Positions 11,152-22,187 of a stretch of DNA of 64,000 bases are shown piece after piece. The stretch's first letter is position 1; every line of letters begins with the position of its first letter. The DNA is from Ceratopteris richardii. Its lineage: Eukaryota > Streptophyta > Polypodiopsida > Polypodiales > Pteridaceae. Position numbers and translations under genes: made by a program. Under the pieces are notes generated by a model, which saw only the letters and a list, made by a program, of their open reading frames with translations, was not told the origin of the DNA and did not search any database. The DNA lies in NCBI GenBank assembly GCA_020310875.1, contig CM035444.1, forward strand, positions 23,072,772-23,136,771, written 5' to 3'.

Positions 11152-12480
11152 TCATGTACATCCTACAATCCAATCATTGGTTTGAACCCAATTCTGTATA
11201 TAATAACTTGATCCATATGGCTTCTTGAGTGGCATTAGCCAATCCTTTGTACTCTGCCTCTGTAGAAGATAAAAAAACAGTAGGTTGCTTCTTTGAAGAC
11301 CATGATATTGGTTTATCACCTGCAAATGAAATGTATCCTGAAGTGATCCTCCTATCATCCTTGCATCCTGCCCAATCTGCATCTGAATAAATCTTGATAT
11401 CCAAGTCTGAAGTGTAAGGGAAATACAAACCATGATGTTGAGTACCCTTGAGGTATTTTAATATCCTTTTGGTAGCCTCCAAGTGAGGTGCTCTAGGTTT
11501 GTGCATAAACTGACTTAGCACACTAACTCCATATGCAATGTCTATCCTTGTCAAGGTAGCATAATTCAAACTACCTACTAATATGCTTTGGTAACCTGTA
11601 ATATCATCAATTTCATCACCTTCATGGGCACTTAGTTTTAGGTTGACCTCCATTGGAGTACTTGCAACTTTGGCATCCTGCAATTTGAATTTCTTCAACA
11701 TATCCTGTATGTATTTTTTCTTAGTAATATATATTCCAAAGTTAGTATACACTAACTCAAGTCCAAGAAAATACTTGAGTAGACCAAGGTCACTGATCTT
11801 GAACTCCTTCATCATCTGGTCCTTGATTTGTCTGATTCCATTGACATCATTACCTATAAGTATGATATCATCAACATATACACATAGGTATATTACCTCT
11901 TGAATTACTTCTCTTGATGAATAGAGAAGTATCTGCCTTGCTCATGACAAAACCTTGGTCTTGAAGGTATGTGGTCAACCTGTGATTCCATGCCCTAGGT
12001 GCCTACTTCAATCCATAAAGAGCCTTTTTTAATTTGCATACATATGTTACCTTGTTAGGATCCTCATAGCCAAGAGGTTGTGACATATATACCTCCTCTG
12101 AAATCCATCCATTAAGAAATGCATTTTTGACATCCAATTGATACATGTTCCAATTTTTAGATGCAACCACACTTACCAACACCTTGATGGTTGGCATCTT
12201 GGCCACAGGTGAGAAGGTTTCTTCATAGTCAATGCCTTGGGTTTGTGCAAAACCCTTGGCCACCAATCTGGCTTTGTACCTAGTTTATTGACCCATCAGA
12301 ATTTCCTTTTATTTTATAGATCCATCTGGATCCAATTACCTTCATAGCCTCTTTCTTTGGTACTAGTTCCCATGTATCACTTTCTTTGAGTGCATCAATC
12401 TCCTCATCCATAGCTTCCTTCCATTCTATCTTAGTTTTTGCTTCTTCATATGATCCTGGTTCTTCAATTGACAAATCTTT
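11152..12480 (-). pseudogene. C1 copia reverse transcriptase-RNase H
   Basis: On the - strand the frames carry WKEAMDEEIDALKESDTWELVP and IGSRWIYKIK. After a 1-nt insertion near 12279 come [22 protein letters not shown] and [22 protein letters not shown] follows at 12003 where copia elements have Gln of LKQAPRAW. The YVDDIIL catalytic box lies at about 11870-11890, then LGLLKYFLGLE. RNase H retains DADWAGCKDDRR and SSTEAEYKGL. The usual C-terminal RNase H block (N-P-x-x-H-x-R-x-K-H-I) is missing, so a deletion of roughly 150-250 bp joins RNase H directly to the polypurine tract. Confidence 0.88.
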
Positions 12481-13029
12481 GGCAAGATAAACAGAATGTT
12501 TAGTAACAAGAGAGGTGTCATACCCATATCTGATAGGTTTTTTGCTCTCCCTTTGTGATCTTCTGATTGATTGATTCGAAGATTCAGGTATGTCTTCAAG
12601 TTGCTTCATCTTGAGTTTGCCTTTGGACTTCCATGCCTTGAATTCTTCAAGATTGATAATGTCTTCATCGTTTGAATTGGTATCTTCATTCTGAGTAGGT
12701 TCCTCCTTAGGAAGACTTGGAAACTCCTCCTCCAAGTCATAGGGTAGTTTAAACTTCCTGCATTCATTCTCATACCAAGAATCATTTTCATCAAAGACAA
12801 CATCTCTACTAACCATGAATCCCTTATTTGAAGGGTTGTAGAACCTGTACCCTTTCTGATTCAGATCATATCCAATAAAGATACATTTCTCAGCTTTAGG
12901 GTCTAGCTTATCTCTTATCTGAGAAGGAATGTGTACATATGCTACACATCCAAATATCCTACAATGATCAAGTGAGGGTCGCTTACTATGCCATGCTTCA
13001 TAAGGGGTCATCCAATCAAGGGATTTGTA
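12481..13029 (-). pseudogene. C1 integrase C-terminal part and INT-RT linker
   Basis: Open on the - strand from the T1 junction: LDWMTPYEAWHSKRPSLDHCRIFGCVAYVHIP is a hallmark of the copia integrase C-terminus, followed by EKCIFIGYDLNQKGYRFYNP and SRDVVFDE. Next comes the acidic and basic linker before RT (RRSQRESKKPIRYGYD). The frame is intact in this piece; its true start was in the half beyond 22188. Confidence 0.88.
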
Positions 13030-15522
13030 TGAAGAGTCCTGCTTACATGTTGTTGCACGACCTTCCCTCAAGCATGGCAGGTTATAGATATGATGAATAT
13101 GTGAAGGCCTGTAGCGCAGAACTGAGAGGGGTCGCTCAACAGAGGGGCAAGGGTTCAGTCGCCAGGAAGTTCTCCATCCTTTATCAGTTCCTTAGGAATC
13201 GTATGCAAAGGGACACTCGTCGAGAGGGGTAAAGGAGAAGAAAAGGGCACATGCGTTTCTCTGAAGTAGCTACCAAAGAAGTTTTTCTTATTTTGCTAAA
13301 GAGAAACTGAGAAGTGAAGCTGAAGTGGAATTTATTGAAGCCCGTATGCTCTGTGTTGGTATTTAGATCCTTCAGGTGGAGATTTTTCTGAAGGGAGTGA
13401 AGCGCCTTGTTCCATTGAGTAAAGATACCAACAGATTGTGTTAAAGGAATTCAATAAGAAATGGTCATGGACGATTGGAGAGCACGTTCTTAAAGATGAC
13501 TGAGAAGTCATCTACTACTTTGCAGAAAATGAAGAATGTCATAGTGAATAACAGAAAGCCCTTCAAGAATGTATCAACGAGATTAATAGAGCCCTTCTTC
13601 ATTCCGATGTCTTTTCCAAGCTTGTCAGGTATATAACACAAGAAAGGGATACTATCATTGCATGAGAGGAGGCTTTGTTTTTTATATACTGTGGAGCAAC
13701 CATCTACTCTGAATACGGAAAGGCGTATCAGAAGGGAGGAGGTTGATCGCATCCCCGGGAAACCCTTGCTTCTGAGGAAGTGCTCGGCTGTGGTGGATTC
13801 AGGGAGGCCCTTGTTGCTTTTGCAGCCACACAATTCAAGAAAGGAGGCTAGGGGACACATCGGATCGGAGACTCCTGCCAGCACCGCAGGGTTCAAGTGC
13901 ATCTGTCATGCTCAATCCGCTCAGAGAAGGCATGGAGACTCCCATTTGGCTGCAGATTAGCTCACCCTCCGCTTCCTCGGGAATCCTCATTAGCTGGAAT
14001 CAAGAGGTAAAAGATACTCGCATGAATAGGATCCGAGCCTCATCAAGCTTTTGGTAACCGGCAAGAGGTGGTTGATGGTCATCGTTGTGGAAGAATTGGC
14101 TGCGCAGGGACATAAGAGCTGCTCAGTGCAAATCGGGAAATCTTAGGTTTCGCTTTATTTTAGAAGTGAATTGTGTGTAAGTATTTTTGTGGGACAATGT
14201 ACAAGTTAGCGTACATTTGATCGACACATACTGTCCATTACCGCATGCATAAATCGGTGGTCATCTGTTAATGTTTTGCTATTTTATGTAAGCTGAAAGT
14301 GTTCATCGGAGAAAGTCTGCATATACTTTTTGTTCCATTTCAGTACGCAAGTGCTTGTATTCATCATGAGAAGGATTCTTTGTGTCACGTTAGTATCTCA
14401 TGACAGCGTTAGGTGATTTGCCATAGCTCAGATAAATTTTGCGAGGTCAGCACAGTTTGCTTTGTTGGTTGTTGAATTTGGTCATGTACAGCAGTTATTA
14501 TCCAAACACCTCCTCTCGATTCATGCATAAATTATAGTTTCCACATATTGCTGTGATGAATCAATGCCTGTGACAATCCAAAGGACTTTGCAAAACAGCT
14601 CATATCCGTACCCTTGATCTTAAGTCATGTTGATTTGAGGTTAGAGATTCAAAAAGAAAACGAAAAAACTGCTACTCCTTATTTTCCTCCAGTATGCAAC
14701 CATATCACACGTCCGGGTGTTTTGTCTCGATGTCTTAGACGCCTCCTACAATAATTGAAGGATAAAGCTGAATGAAAAGGAAGTACTGCTTTTGTCGAAC
14801 TGTTCAATGCCTTGCGAATTCAGAACAAAGGTAGGCATCAACTTGGTGTATTGAAACTCTAAGGGTAAGAATGGTTGATGCTTTAGAACCATGAAGTTCC
14901 TACTATGGAGTTGATCTAGCACTTGAGTGCGGGCACCAAAAGAGTATGCATGCATGCCAAAGGGGTGAGATTCAAACATATGGGTTAATACTGCTAAGGA
15001 TATGCGTACTGTTTGAGGCAGAAGCATAGGATAAGAAGGGAGTGTGAGTGTTGCTAACCCTATACGTATGTGTTATGAAGAAAAAGGGCAACGAGTGCTG
15101 CCCATGATTGTATGGGTTTGCATTTTTTCGGGTGTCTTTTCATGTTATATGGTTGTTAGTTAATGATTAACCAATTATCCATCATGTGTATGCAAGGGAA
15201 TGCTAGGGAGCATGTATTGGGCCGAGAAGAAGCGAAGTAAGGCCCTGTTGGTGAGGATTAAAAAGCAGGAGTAGTGGCCAGTGAATTGAATAGAAAAGTG
15301 AAAGGGAAGGAGCGAGCAAACAAGTGTACGTGTGAAGAGTGTGAGAAAAAGAGAGTGAAGTGAAGGGGTTAGCAATTGAGGAAGAGCAAGAGACAAGAAG
15401 TGTAACCAAGAAAAGAATGTCCTTTATGCCTTATTGCGGACTTAGAAAAGGGTAGATAGGTTAATTGCAAGTAATTTTATAACCTAAGTGTGCATCTCTC
15501 CCTTGGACTAAGAAGCGATACA
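13030..15522 (+). repeat. T1 5' LTR (possibly 5'-truncated)
   Basis: Begins TGAAGAGTCCTGC, ends AAGCGATACA, and matches 19693-22187 throughout, apart from scattered substitutions and small indels. It contains a 145-codon reverse-strand open frame (13465-13902) that is also open in the other copy, but codes for nothing recognisable. It stops exactly where PBS-like sequence starts. Confidence 0.85.
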
Positions 15523-15525
15523 TTT

Positions 15526-15543
15526 TGGTGCGTCTGTCGGGAA
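15526..15543 (+). other. T1 primer binding site
   Basis: TGGTGCGTCTGTCGGGAA starts four bases after the LTR. It resembles the common plant gypsy PBS TGGCGCCGTCTGTGGGAA with a few differences, so priming efficiency is uncertain. Confidence 0.65.
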
Positions 15544-15596
15544 TTGGCTTAGCACATCTCATAGAGATTGCTACGAGTTCGCTTAGTGCCCCAATC

Positions 15597-16625
15597 ATGT
15601 GGCACAACCAAGCCGATTCCAAATCTGCTTTGATCTTCGTTAAAGAAATGGCTCAACAAAAGCAAGCCTGTGGTTTTCAGAAGACCAACATGAGGCAAAT
15701 GAATTCTGGACAAAATAAGAGATGGATATATTCTGGTCTGACCATGAGACATCATGTGAACCGAGGGTGGCGATTTGGCCCGATATCAAATTATGTGAGA
15801 TGCTGGTGTTGCGAGCAGGTGGGGCATATAGCCAAATATTGCCCTCGCATATGCACCCCGTTGGATTTTGTCCCCACATGTGAGGACTGCGGGAAAAAGC
15901 GGTTATGTGAGCACATGTGTAGCTCAAAAGAAGTGAATGGCAGAAAGGTTGCAACAAATGGACCTGATAGGTGTGTATCTTCTCTATATGTGGAGGTTGA
16001 CAAGAGCGGAGTTACTTCGTCGACAGAGACCACAAGAGCAAGTGAGAGCAAGGACACTGGATCTCCGGACCGAGGCTTGGTAGAGCTTGTGAAGAGCCTG
16101 GAATGTCAAGTCAATTGGCTGCATGTGGAGTGGGATGACGATAAGGTCAAGATGGAGAGAATAGAGGAAAATCAAGTGAAAATGGTAGAAGTCGTAGGAA
16201 ATTGGGAAAAGCAAATGCGATCGGTGGAAAGTGAGAATAAAGAGTTAAAGGGTGAAAACAACAACTTAAAAAGACAAATCCAAACACTTCAGCATGAAAG
16301 CAGGGTTAGAAGGGGAAAGCAAATGAGAAAAGAAGTTTTGGACATTAGAACTGGTCGGGTAACGATAGATTGCTACCATGCCATGATCGAAGAAGAGCCC
16401 TCAAGAGATAGGGATGACCTGATGAGGAGAGTCGAACGAATGGAACATGAAATTGAGAAGGTACAAAGCATACTCCGTCGATATAGTGATCAAGCGGGTA
16501 AGGCATGTGAGGAGTTCCACCTGGAGTTAGAAAGAATGAAAAGTTCCCAAGCAGAGAGTGATGAGAAAGTTGGACGGGTAGAAAAAGAGAATGTAAGGCT
16601 GAGTAGCAAGTTGGTAGGTGGATGA
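15597..16625 (+). CDS. T1 Gag-like protein with zinc knuckle and coiled coil
   Basis: The frame is open from 15525, inside the PBS, but the first ATG is at 15597 (MWHNQADSK), giving 342 codons to the TGA at 16623-16625. A CX2CX4HX4C knuckle (CWCCEQVGHIAKYC) lies at 15801-15842. A second Cys-rich cluster (CEDCGKKRLCEHMC) follows within about 15 residues and may be a variant finger. The C-terminal half is rich in Glu, Lys, Arg and heptad leucines and is probably coiled coil. The Gag core motif is not obvious, so nucleocapsid-like RNA binding is the best-supported role. It overlaps the next frame by four bases (ATGA). It is the longest uninterrupted frame of the element. Confidence 0.65.
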   Translation: MWHNQADSKSALIFVKEMAQQKQACGFQKTNMRQMNSGQNKRWIYSGLTMRHHVNRGWRFGPISNYVRCWCCEQVGHIAKYCPRICTPLDFVPTCEDCGKKRLCEHMCSSKEVNGRKVATNGPDRCVSSLYVEVDKSGVTSSTETTRASESKDTGSPDRGLVELVKSLECQVNWLHVEWDDDKVKMERIEENQVKMVEVVGNWEKQMRSVESENKELKGENNNLKRQIQTLQHESRVRRGKQMRKEVLDIRTGRVTIDCYHAMIEEEPSRDRDDLMRRVERMEHEIEKVQSILRRYSDQAGKACEEFHLELERMKSSQAESDEKVGRVEKENVRLSSKLVGG

Positions 16626-17107
16626 ATCAAAAAGACGACGAGATGCGAGGACAAGTGGAGGACCCAAGAACAGGGAAAATGGAAGAAGAGCTAAAAGCAG
16701 TGTTGGATAGGTTGGATGCATTCGGAACGGAGTTAGAAAGAATGAAGAATGAATTGTCGAAGAAGGTAGATGATCTAGATGAAGAAAATATGAGTAAGAT
16801 TTGGGAAGAAAGATCGATTAGAGAGGAAGTCGAGAAGTTGACCATTCGAGTTGAGAAGAGGGAGGATATTCCCCTCGAATCTGCAAAAAGGGTGAGAGAC
16901 GATAAAGAGATGGAGAAAATATGGAATCGGTTCCGAAACATTGACTCTGACCTGTTCCAATATCAGAGTGATATTGAGCACAACAAACAAGGATTAAGAG
17001 ACCTAGCGGTCAGGCTTGAGGCACTAAGAGGTATAACGGTCAATGGTAGTTTTCCGTGTCATATATCAGGTCAGGTGGAATCTCCGCGAGGCAGACGTTG
17101 GAGATGA
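16622..17107 (+). CDS. T1 second coiled-coil frame, possibly split from Gag by a frameshift
   Basis: 161 codons, starting at the ATG that overlaps the stop of the preceding frame (ATGA). It is made almost entirely of charged heptad-like sequence (EEELKAVLDRLDAFGTELERMK), continuing the coiled-coil character of the upstream protein. A one-base indel or programmed frameshift would join them into one roughly 500-residue protein; alternatively the ATGA overlap allows reinitiation. No other domain is visible. Function unknown. Confidence 0.5.
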   Translation: MNQKDDEMRGQVEDPRTGKMEEELKAVLDRLDAFGTELERMKNELSKKVDDLDEENMSKIWEERSIREEVEKLTIRVEKREDIPLESAKRVRDDKEMEKIWNRFRNIDSDLFQYQSDIEHNKQGLRDLAVRLEALRGITVNGSFPCHISGQVESPRGRRWR

Positions 17108-18821
17108 AAAAAAAAATAGATGAGGTGATGGATGTTGGTGAGGAGGGCTTGAGTTTGATTAGGGTTTGCTTTGCGGATTGCAAGTCAGAGATGTGAGGAT
17201 GGAGGAACCAAGTGTGTTGTACGCTCAGGAACTAAAGTGACACTTTTTGAGGTTTCAGGTCGACAAGGTGGTTAGTATGTGCGGGTTTTGCGAGAACGGG
17301 TTGACCATGGCATTAGTGGCTGGATTTTGGCTTGAGTGGCAGCAGAGAGGAGATATGTCTCATCGGGATGTCCATTAGGGGATATGTGTGTGTGTCGTGA
17401 TTGGTTGGGTTGGGAAAAGGTCCTTTCTTTTGTCTCCTAATTCTCGGGATGCGGGAATGTAAACAAAAATGGAAAAAAATATATATGTTTATGTATGTGT
17501 GCATGTGGCTACGCGCCTATGTGGGCTGATAGGTGGGTGGACCCACTTTGGCCGGGTGGTCAAAGCCACGAACCGACGTCGGTTTCGCATAGGGCTAGCC
17601 GTCTGTGTGTCGCGCGCTGCGTTGGGTTGGTAGATGGGTGGAACAAACTCGATCGGGTGGTCGAGTCCACGAGTTGCATCAGCTTCAGCGTAGGCCGGCC
17701 AGTGTGGGTAAATATGTGAAGAAAAATGAAAAAAAAAAGAAAAATGTGAAAAAAAAATGAATGAAAAAATTCCTCCCTCGAGGGGGGACAAAAGAGAGGT
17801 GAGAGAGCATAATGCTCGGATGGTATGTGTATGTGTTGTGGGGATATGGGAATGTGTGGACTCCTGATGAGGCATGTCGAATCGAAGCTTCAGTTCGGCT
17901 AGGGTTTTGGCTGCTACCTATCTGTGGAAGACTTGGACTCGAGGGATCCAAGTGTGCTAGTGACCTTGTTCGTCTGCGAACTCTTGGGAGGTGCTCATTT
18001 TGGTTCTTAGGCTGTGCAAATACTTGCGATGTCCCGAAGCATGTTGATGATAAACAATCTTGTCAGAGTGAGCTCGTGTTAGGCTTGAGTGGTCTTTGCC
18101 GCCTGTCCATCAATTCAAGAGGTGTGGTGGTGACCTAGCATAGAATTTAGTTGAAAAGTCAAAAAAGAACAAAGAGTCGATGAAAAGAAAAGCGGGTAGT
18201 GGAAACCCTAGGTAGAAGGGGAATGAAAAATCGGCGAGAGAACTCAGTTAGAAACGAGAAAAAGAAATCAGGAAAGCGATTGTATGGCCAAGAAGAGTAT
18301 CAAAAATGGAAGTGGGGAATGGTTTTGATTATATATGGTGTGTGTGGAAAGTGTGTTGAGTATGCATGTGGAACAAAGATTTGTGATGTGTTGAACGAAC
18401 AGTCGAGAAAGAGTGATGAGAGGGAATGTGGACATGTCTTCTACTTGTATGTATGTTGTGTGACGAGAATGCACGTGTGGTGCGAGATCATGATGTGTGT
18501 GTTGAGTATATATGTGTGATATGGATGTTTTTCATTTTGGTAGTAGATGTGGTTTTTGATGAAAGATGATCTAATATGTTTGATGAGTTTGGAGACAGGT
18601 TGACATTGTGATGAAGATACGAGAACATGGACAAGGATGGTAAGTGAAATGATTGGATTTTGTACTAACAAACGATTGCATGAGGGTGATTGCAGGTGCT
18701 ACATTGAGGAAGAAAAGAATAGGCATGCAAGGTAAAGATTTGTTTTGATTGAGTAATGAGCACATGTTGAATGATTTGAGTGCAGGAACATATTTGGCTC
18801 GTCGAGGACGACTTTGCAAAT
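17108..18821 (+). other. T1 non-coding internal region
   Basis: GT-rich sequence with no credible coding frame. It contains an imperfect duplication of roughly 90-100 bp (about 17515-17605 and 17615-17710, sharing GGGTGGTC followed by CCACGA and GTAGG/CATAGG), an A-rich patch at 17720-17770, and TGTG-rich runs. Short frames on both strands are repeat artefacts. Confidence 0.6.
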
Positions 18822-18836
18822 AAGAAGAGGGGAGTA
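18822..18836 (+). other. T1 polypurine tract
   Basis: AAGAAGAGGGGAGTA lies 12 bases after GTCGAGGACGAC and is followed by TGTTAGCTCAG at 18837. L1 has the same arrangement (GTCGAGGACGAC, then AGGAGGGGGAGGAG, then its LTR). The parallel suggests that the real 3' LTR of T1 starts at 18837. Confidence 0.6.
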
Positions 18837-19692
18837 TGTTAGCTCAGAAAATGGTTGGTTTTGATGCACTAATGTGGTTCTATTTGGCAGGAAAATACGT
18901 TTGATTTCAGGTACTTGAAGAGTGGATTTGATGATTGATGAGAAGCATTTGGAGATATTGGTAAAGGAAAACAGGGCTATCGATTATGAATTATAATGAG
19001 AAGTCAAGCATGGGCTGTTTGAACGGGAAAGGACAAGAACTCGAACAAGAAGAAACTGTGAAGAATGTTTCCATTTGGAGGATTCCAGTGATGGTGGGAT
19101 CTTCTTATTGCAGATTGCAGGGATGTGGAGAAAAGGGATTGAGCATGGAGAAGCCTCCTAAGAACATAGGAAATACTGACGAGTAGAGGAAATTAGAAGC
19201 GGCTTTGTTTTAGGGGGGAATGCTTTCTTATCAAACATCAAATACAATTGTTTGACCGATTTCTGGAATTTGATCTTCGACACCTCACCGAAAAAGAACT
19301 CAGAGATGTGGAGGTGTTCAGCAATTTCTTTGTTCTCATCCCAATGGCTGGCTGTTTTAATTGTCAGAGAATAAAAAACCAAATTGGTAGCTTTCTGTTT
19401 TGTGTGCAGAAAGTAGAAACTTCTTTTGTTTTTTTTACACACAAATTGGATGGCAGCAACCGCACAGAAGGGGGCGTTCTAGCCCTTTGGTTTTTTTGTC
19501 AAATTGTGTGTGGCTGGAACAAAAAGGGGGAGGGATCACGCAACAACGGGGGGTTCTCTTCTCTTCGGGAGCGTTTTTGTTTCTCTGCTCGAGGTGTTTG
19601 GAAAAAGAAGGCAGCGACTATGCGTCTTCTGCCAAAAAGGGGGGGCCGCTTCTGCTCGGCTGGTGTGCTGATCCGAGGAGGATTCAGGAGTA
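18837..19692 (+). repeat. Probable 5' portion of the T1 3' LTR, missing from the left copy
   Basis: 856 bp between the polypurine tract and the start of sequence shared with the left LTR. It begins TGTTAGC. It contains no gene that I recognise and is not repeated elsewhere in the window. If it is LTR, the complete LTR is about 3.35 kb; if not, it is internal spacer. Confidence 0.45.
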
Positions 19693-22187
19693 TGAAGAGT
19701 CCTGCTTACATGTTGTTGCACGACCTTCCCTCGAGAATGGCAGGTTATAGATATGATGGCTATGTGAAGGCCTGAAGCGCAGAACTGAGAGGGGTCGCTC
19801 AATAGAGGGGCAAGGGTTCAGTCGCCAAGAAGTTATCCATCCTTTATCAGTTCCTTAGGAATCGTATGCAAAGGGACACTCGTCGAGAGGGGTAAAGGAG
19901 AAGAAAAGGGCACATGCGTTTCTCTAAAGTAGCTACCAAAGAAGTTTTTCTTATTTTGCTAAAGAGAAACTGAGAAGTGAAGCTGGAGCGGAATTTATTG
20001 AAGCCCGTATGCTCTGTGTTGGTATTTAGATCCTTTAGGTGGAGATTTTTCTGAAGGGAGTGAAGTGCCTTGTTCCATTGAGTACAGATACCAACAGATT
20101 GTGTTAAAGGAATTCAATAAGAAATGGTCATGGACGATTGGAGAGCACGTTCTTAAAGATGACTGAGAAGTCATCTGCTACTTTGCAGAAAGTGAAGAAT
20201 GTCATAGTGAATAACAGAAAGCCCTTCAAGAATGTATCAACGAGATTAATAGATCCCTTCTTCATTCCGATGTCTTTTCCAAGCTTGTGAGGTATATAAC
20301 ACAGGAAAGGGATACTATCATTGCATGAGAGGAGGCTTTGTTTTTTATATACTGTGGAGCGACCATCTACTCTGAATACGGAAAGGCATAGCAGAAGGGA
20401 GGAGGCTGATCGCATCCCCGGGAAACCCTTGCTTCTGAGGAAGTGCTCGGCTGTGGTGGATTCAGGGAGGCCCTTGTTGCTTTTGCAGTCACACAATTCA
20501 AGAAAGGAGGCTAGGGGACACATCGGATTGGAGACTCCTGCCAGCACCGCAGTGTTCAAGTGCATCTGTCATGCTCAGTCCGCTCAGAGAAGGCATGGAG
20601 ACTCCCATTTGGCTACAGATTAGCTCACCCTCCGCTTCCTCGGGAATCCTCATTAGCTGGAATCAAGAGGTAAAAGATACTCGCATGGATAGGATCCGAG
20701 CCTCATCAAGCTTTTGGTAACAGGCAAGAGCTGGTTGATGGTCATCATTGTTGAAGAATTGCCTGCGCAGGGACATAAGAGCTGCTCAGTGCAAATCGGG
20801 AAATCTCAGGTTTCACTTTATTTTAGAAGTGAATTGTGTGTAAGTATTTTTGTGGGACAATGTACAAGTTAGCGTACATTTGATCGACACATACTGTCCA
20901 TTACCGCATGCATAAATCGGTGGTCATCTGTTAATGTTTTGCTATTTTATGTAAGCTGAAAGTGTTCATCAGAGAAAGTCTGCATATACTTTCTGTTCCA
21001 TTTCAGTACGCAAGTGCTTGTATTCATCATGAGAAGGGTTCTTTGTGTCACGTTAGTATCTCATGACAGCGTTAGGTGATTTGCCATAGCTCAGATAAAT
21101 TTTGCGAGGTCAGCACAGTTTGCTTTGTTGGTTGTTGAATTTGGTCATGTACAGCAGTTACTATCCAAACACCTCCTCTCGATTCATGCATAAATTATAG
21201 TTTCCACATATCGCTGTGATGAATCAATGCTTGTGACAATCCAAAGGACTTTGCAAAACAGCTCATATCCGTACCCTTGATCTTAAGTCATGTTGATCTG
21301 AGGTTAGAGATTCAAAAAGAAAACAAAAAAACTGCTACTCCTTATTTTCCTCCAGTATGCAACCATATCACACGTCCGGGTGTTTTTTGTCTCGATGTCT
21401 TAGACACCTCCTACAATAATTGAAGGATAAAGCTGAATGAAAAGGAAGTGCTGCTTTTGTCGAACTGTTCAATGCCTTGCGAATTCAGAACAAAGGTAGG
21501 TATCAACTTGGTGTATTGAAACTCTAAGGGTAAGAATGGTTGATGCTTTAGAACCATGAAGTTCCTACTATGGAGTTGATCCAGCACTTGAGTGCGGGCA
21601 CCAAAAGAGTATGCATGCATGCCAAAGGGGTGAGATTCAAACATATGGGTTAATACTGCTAAGGATATGCGTACTGTTTGAGGCAGAAGCATAGGATAAG
21701 AAGGGAGTGTGAGTGTTGCTAACACTATACGTATGTGTTATGAAGAAAAAGGGCAACGAGTGCTGCCCATGATTGTATGGGTTTGCATTTTTTCGGGTGC
21801 CTTTTCATGTTATATGGTTGTTAGTTAATGATTAACCAATTATCCATCATGTGTATGCAAGGGAACGCTAGGGAGCATGCATTGGGCCGAGAAGAAGCGA
21901 AGTAAGGCCCTGTTGGTGAGGATTAAAAAGCAGGAGTAGTGGCCAGTGAATTGAATAGAAAAGTGAAAGGGAAGGAGCGAGCAAACAAGTGTACGTGTGA
22001 AGAGTGTGAGAAAAAGAGAGTGAAGTGAAGGGGTTAGCAATTGAGGAAGATCAAGAGACAAGAAGTGTAACCAAGAAAAGAATGCCCTTTATGCCTTATT
22101 GCGGACTTAGAAAAGGGCAGATAGGTTAATTGCAAGTAATTTTATAACCTAAGTGCGCATCTCTCGCTTGGACTAAGAAGCGATACA
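19693..22187 (+). repeat. T1 3' LTR (part shared with the 5' copy)
   Basis: Begins TGAAGAGTCCTGC, ends AAGCGATACA, 2495 bp against 2493 bp in the left copy. Right after it the C1 integrase coding sequence resumes on the - strand. Confidence 0.85.

Larger units (their letters stand above)
13030..22187 (+). mobile_element. T1: gag-only LTR element (TR-GAG-like) inserted in C1
   Basis: Two direct repeats of about 2.5 kb (13030-15522, 19693-22187) flank about 4.2 kb. Downstream of the left repeat is a PBS-like site, then a Gag-like protein with a zinc knuckle, but no protease, RT or integrase. This fits the non-autonomous TR-GAG/LARD class described in plants. It interrupts the integrase frame of C1. 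I find no clean 5-bp target duplication, and the right-hand LTR may really begin at 18837 after a strong polypurine tract, which would make the left LTR truncated by about 0.86 kb. Repeat copies differ by about 2-5% in the stretches I aligned. Mobilisation would need proteins from an autonomous gypsy element. Confidence 0.8.

Noticed and set aside
13465-13902. 145-codon reverse-strand ORF in the T1 LTR (also 20128-20565)
   Set aside because: Present in both LTR copies simply because they are duplicates; no recognisable domain, and it lies antisense to the element.
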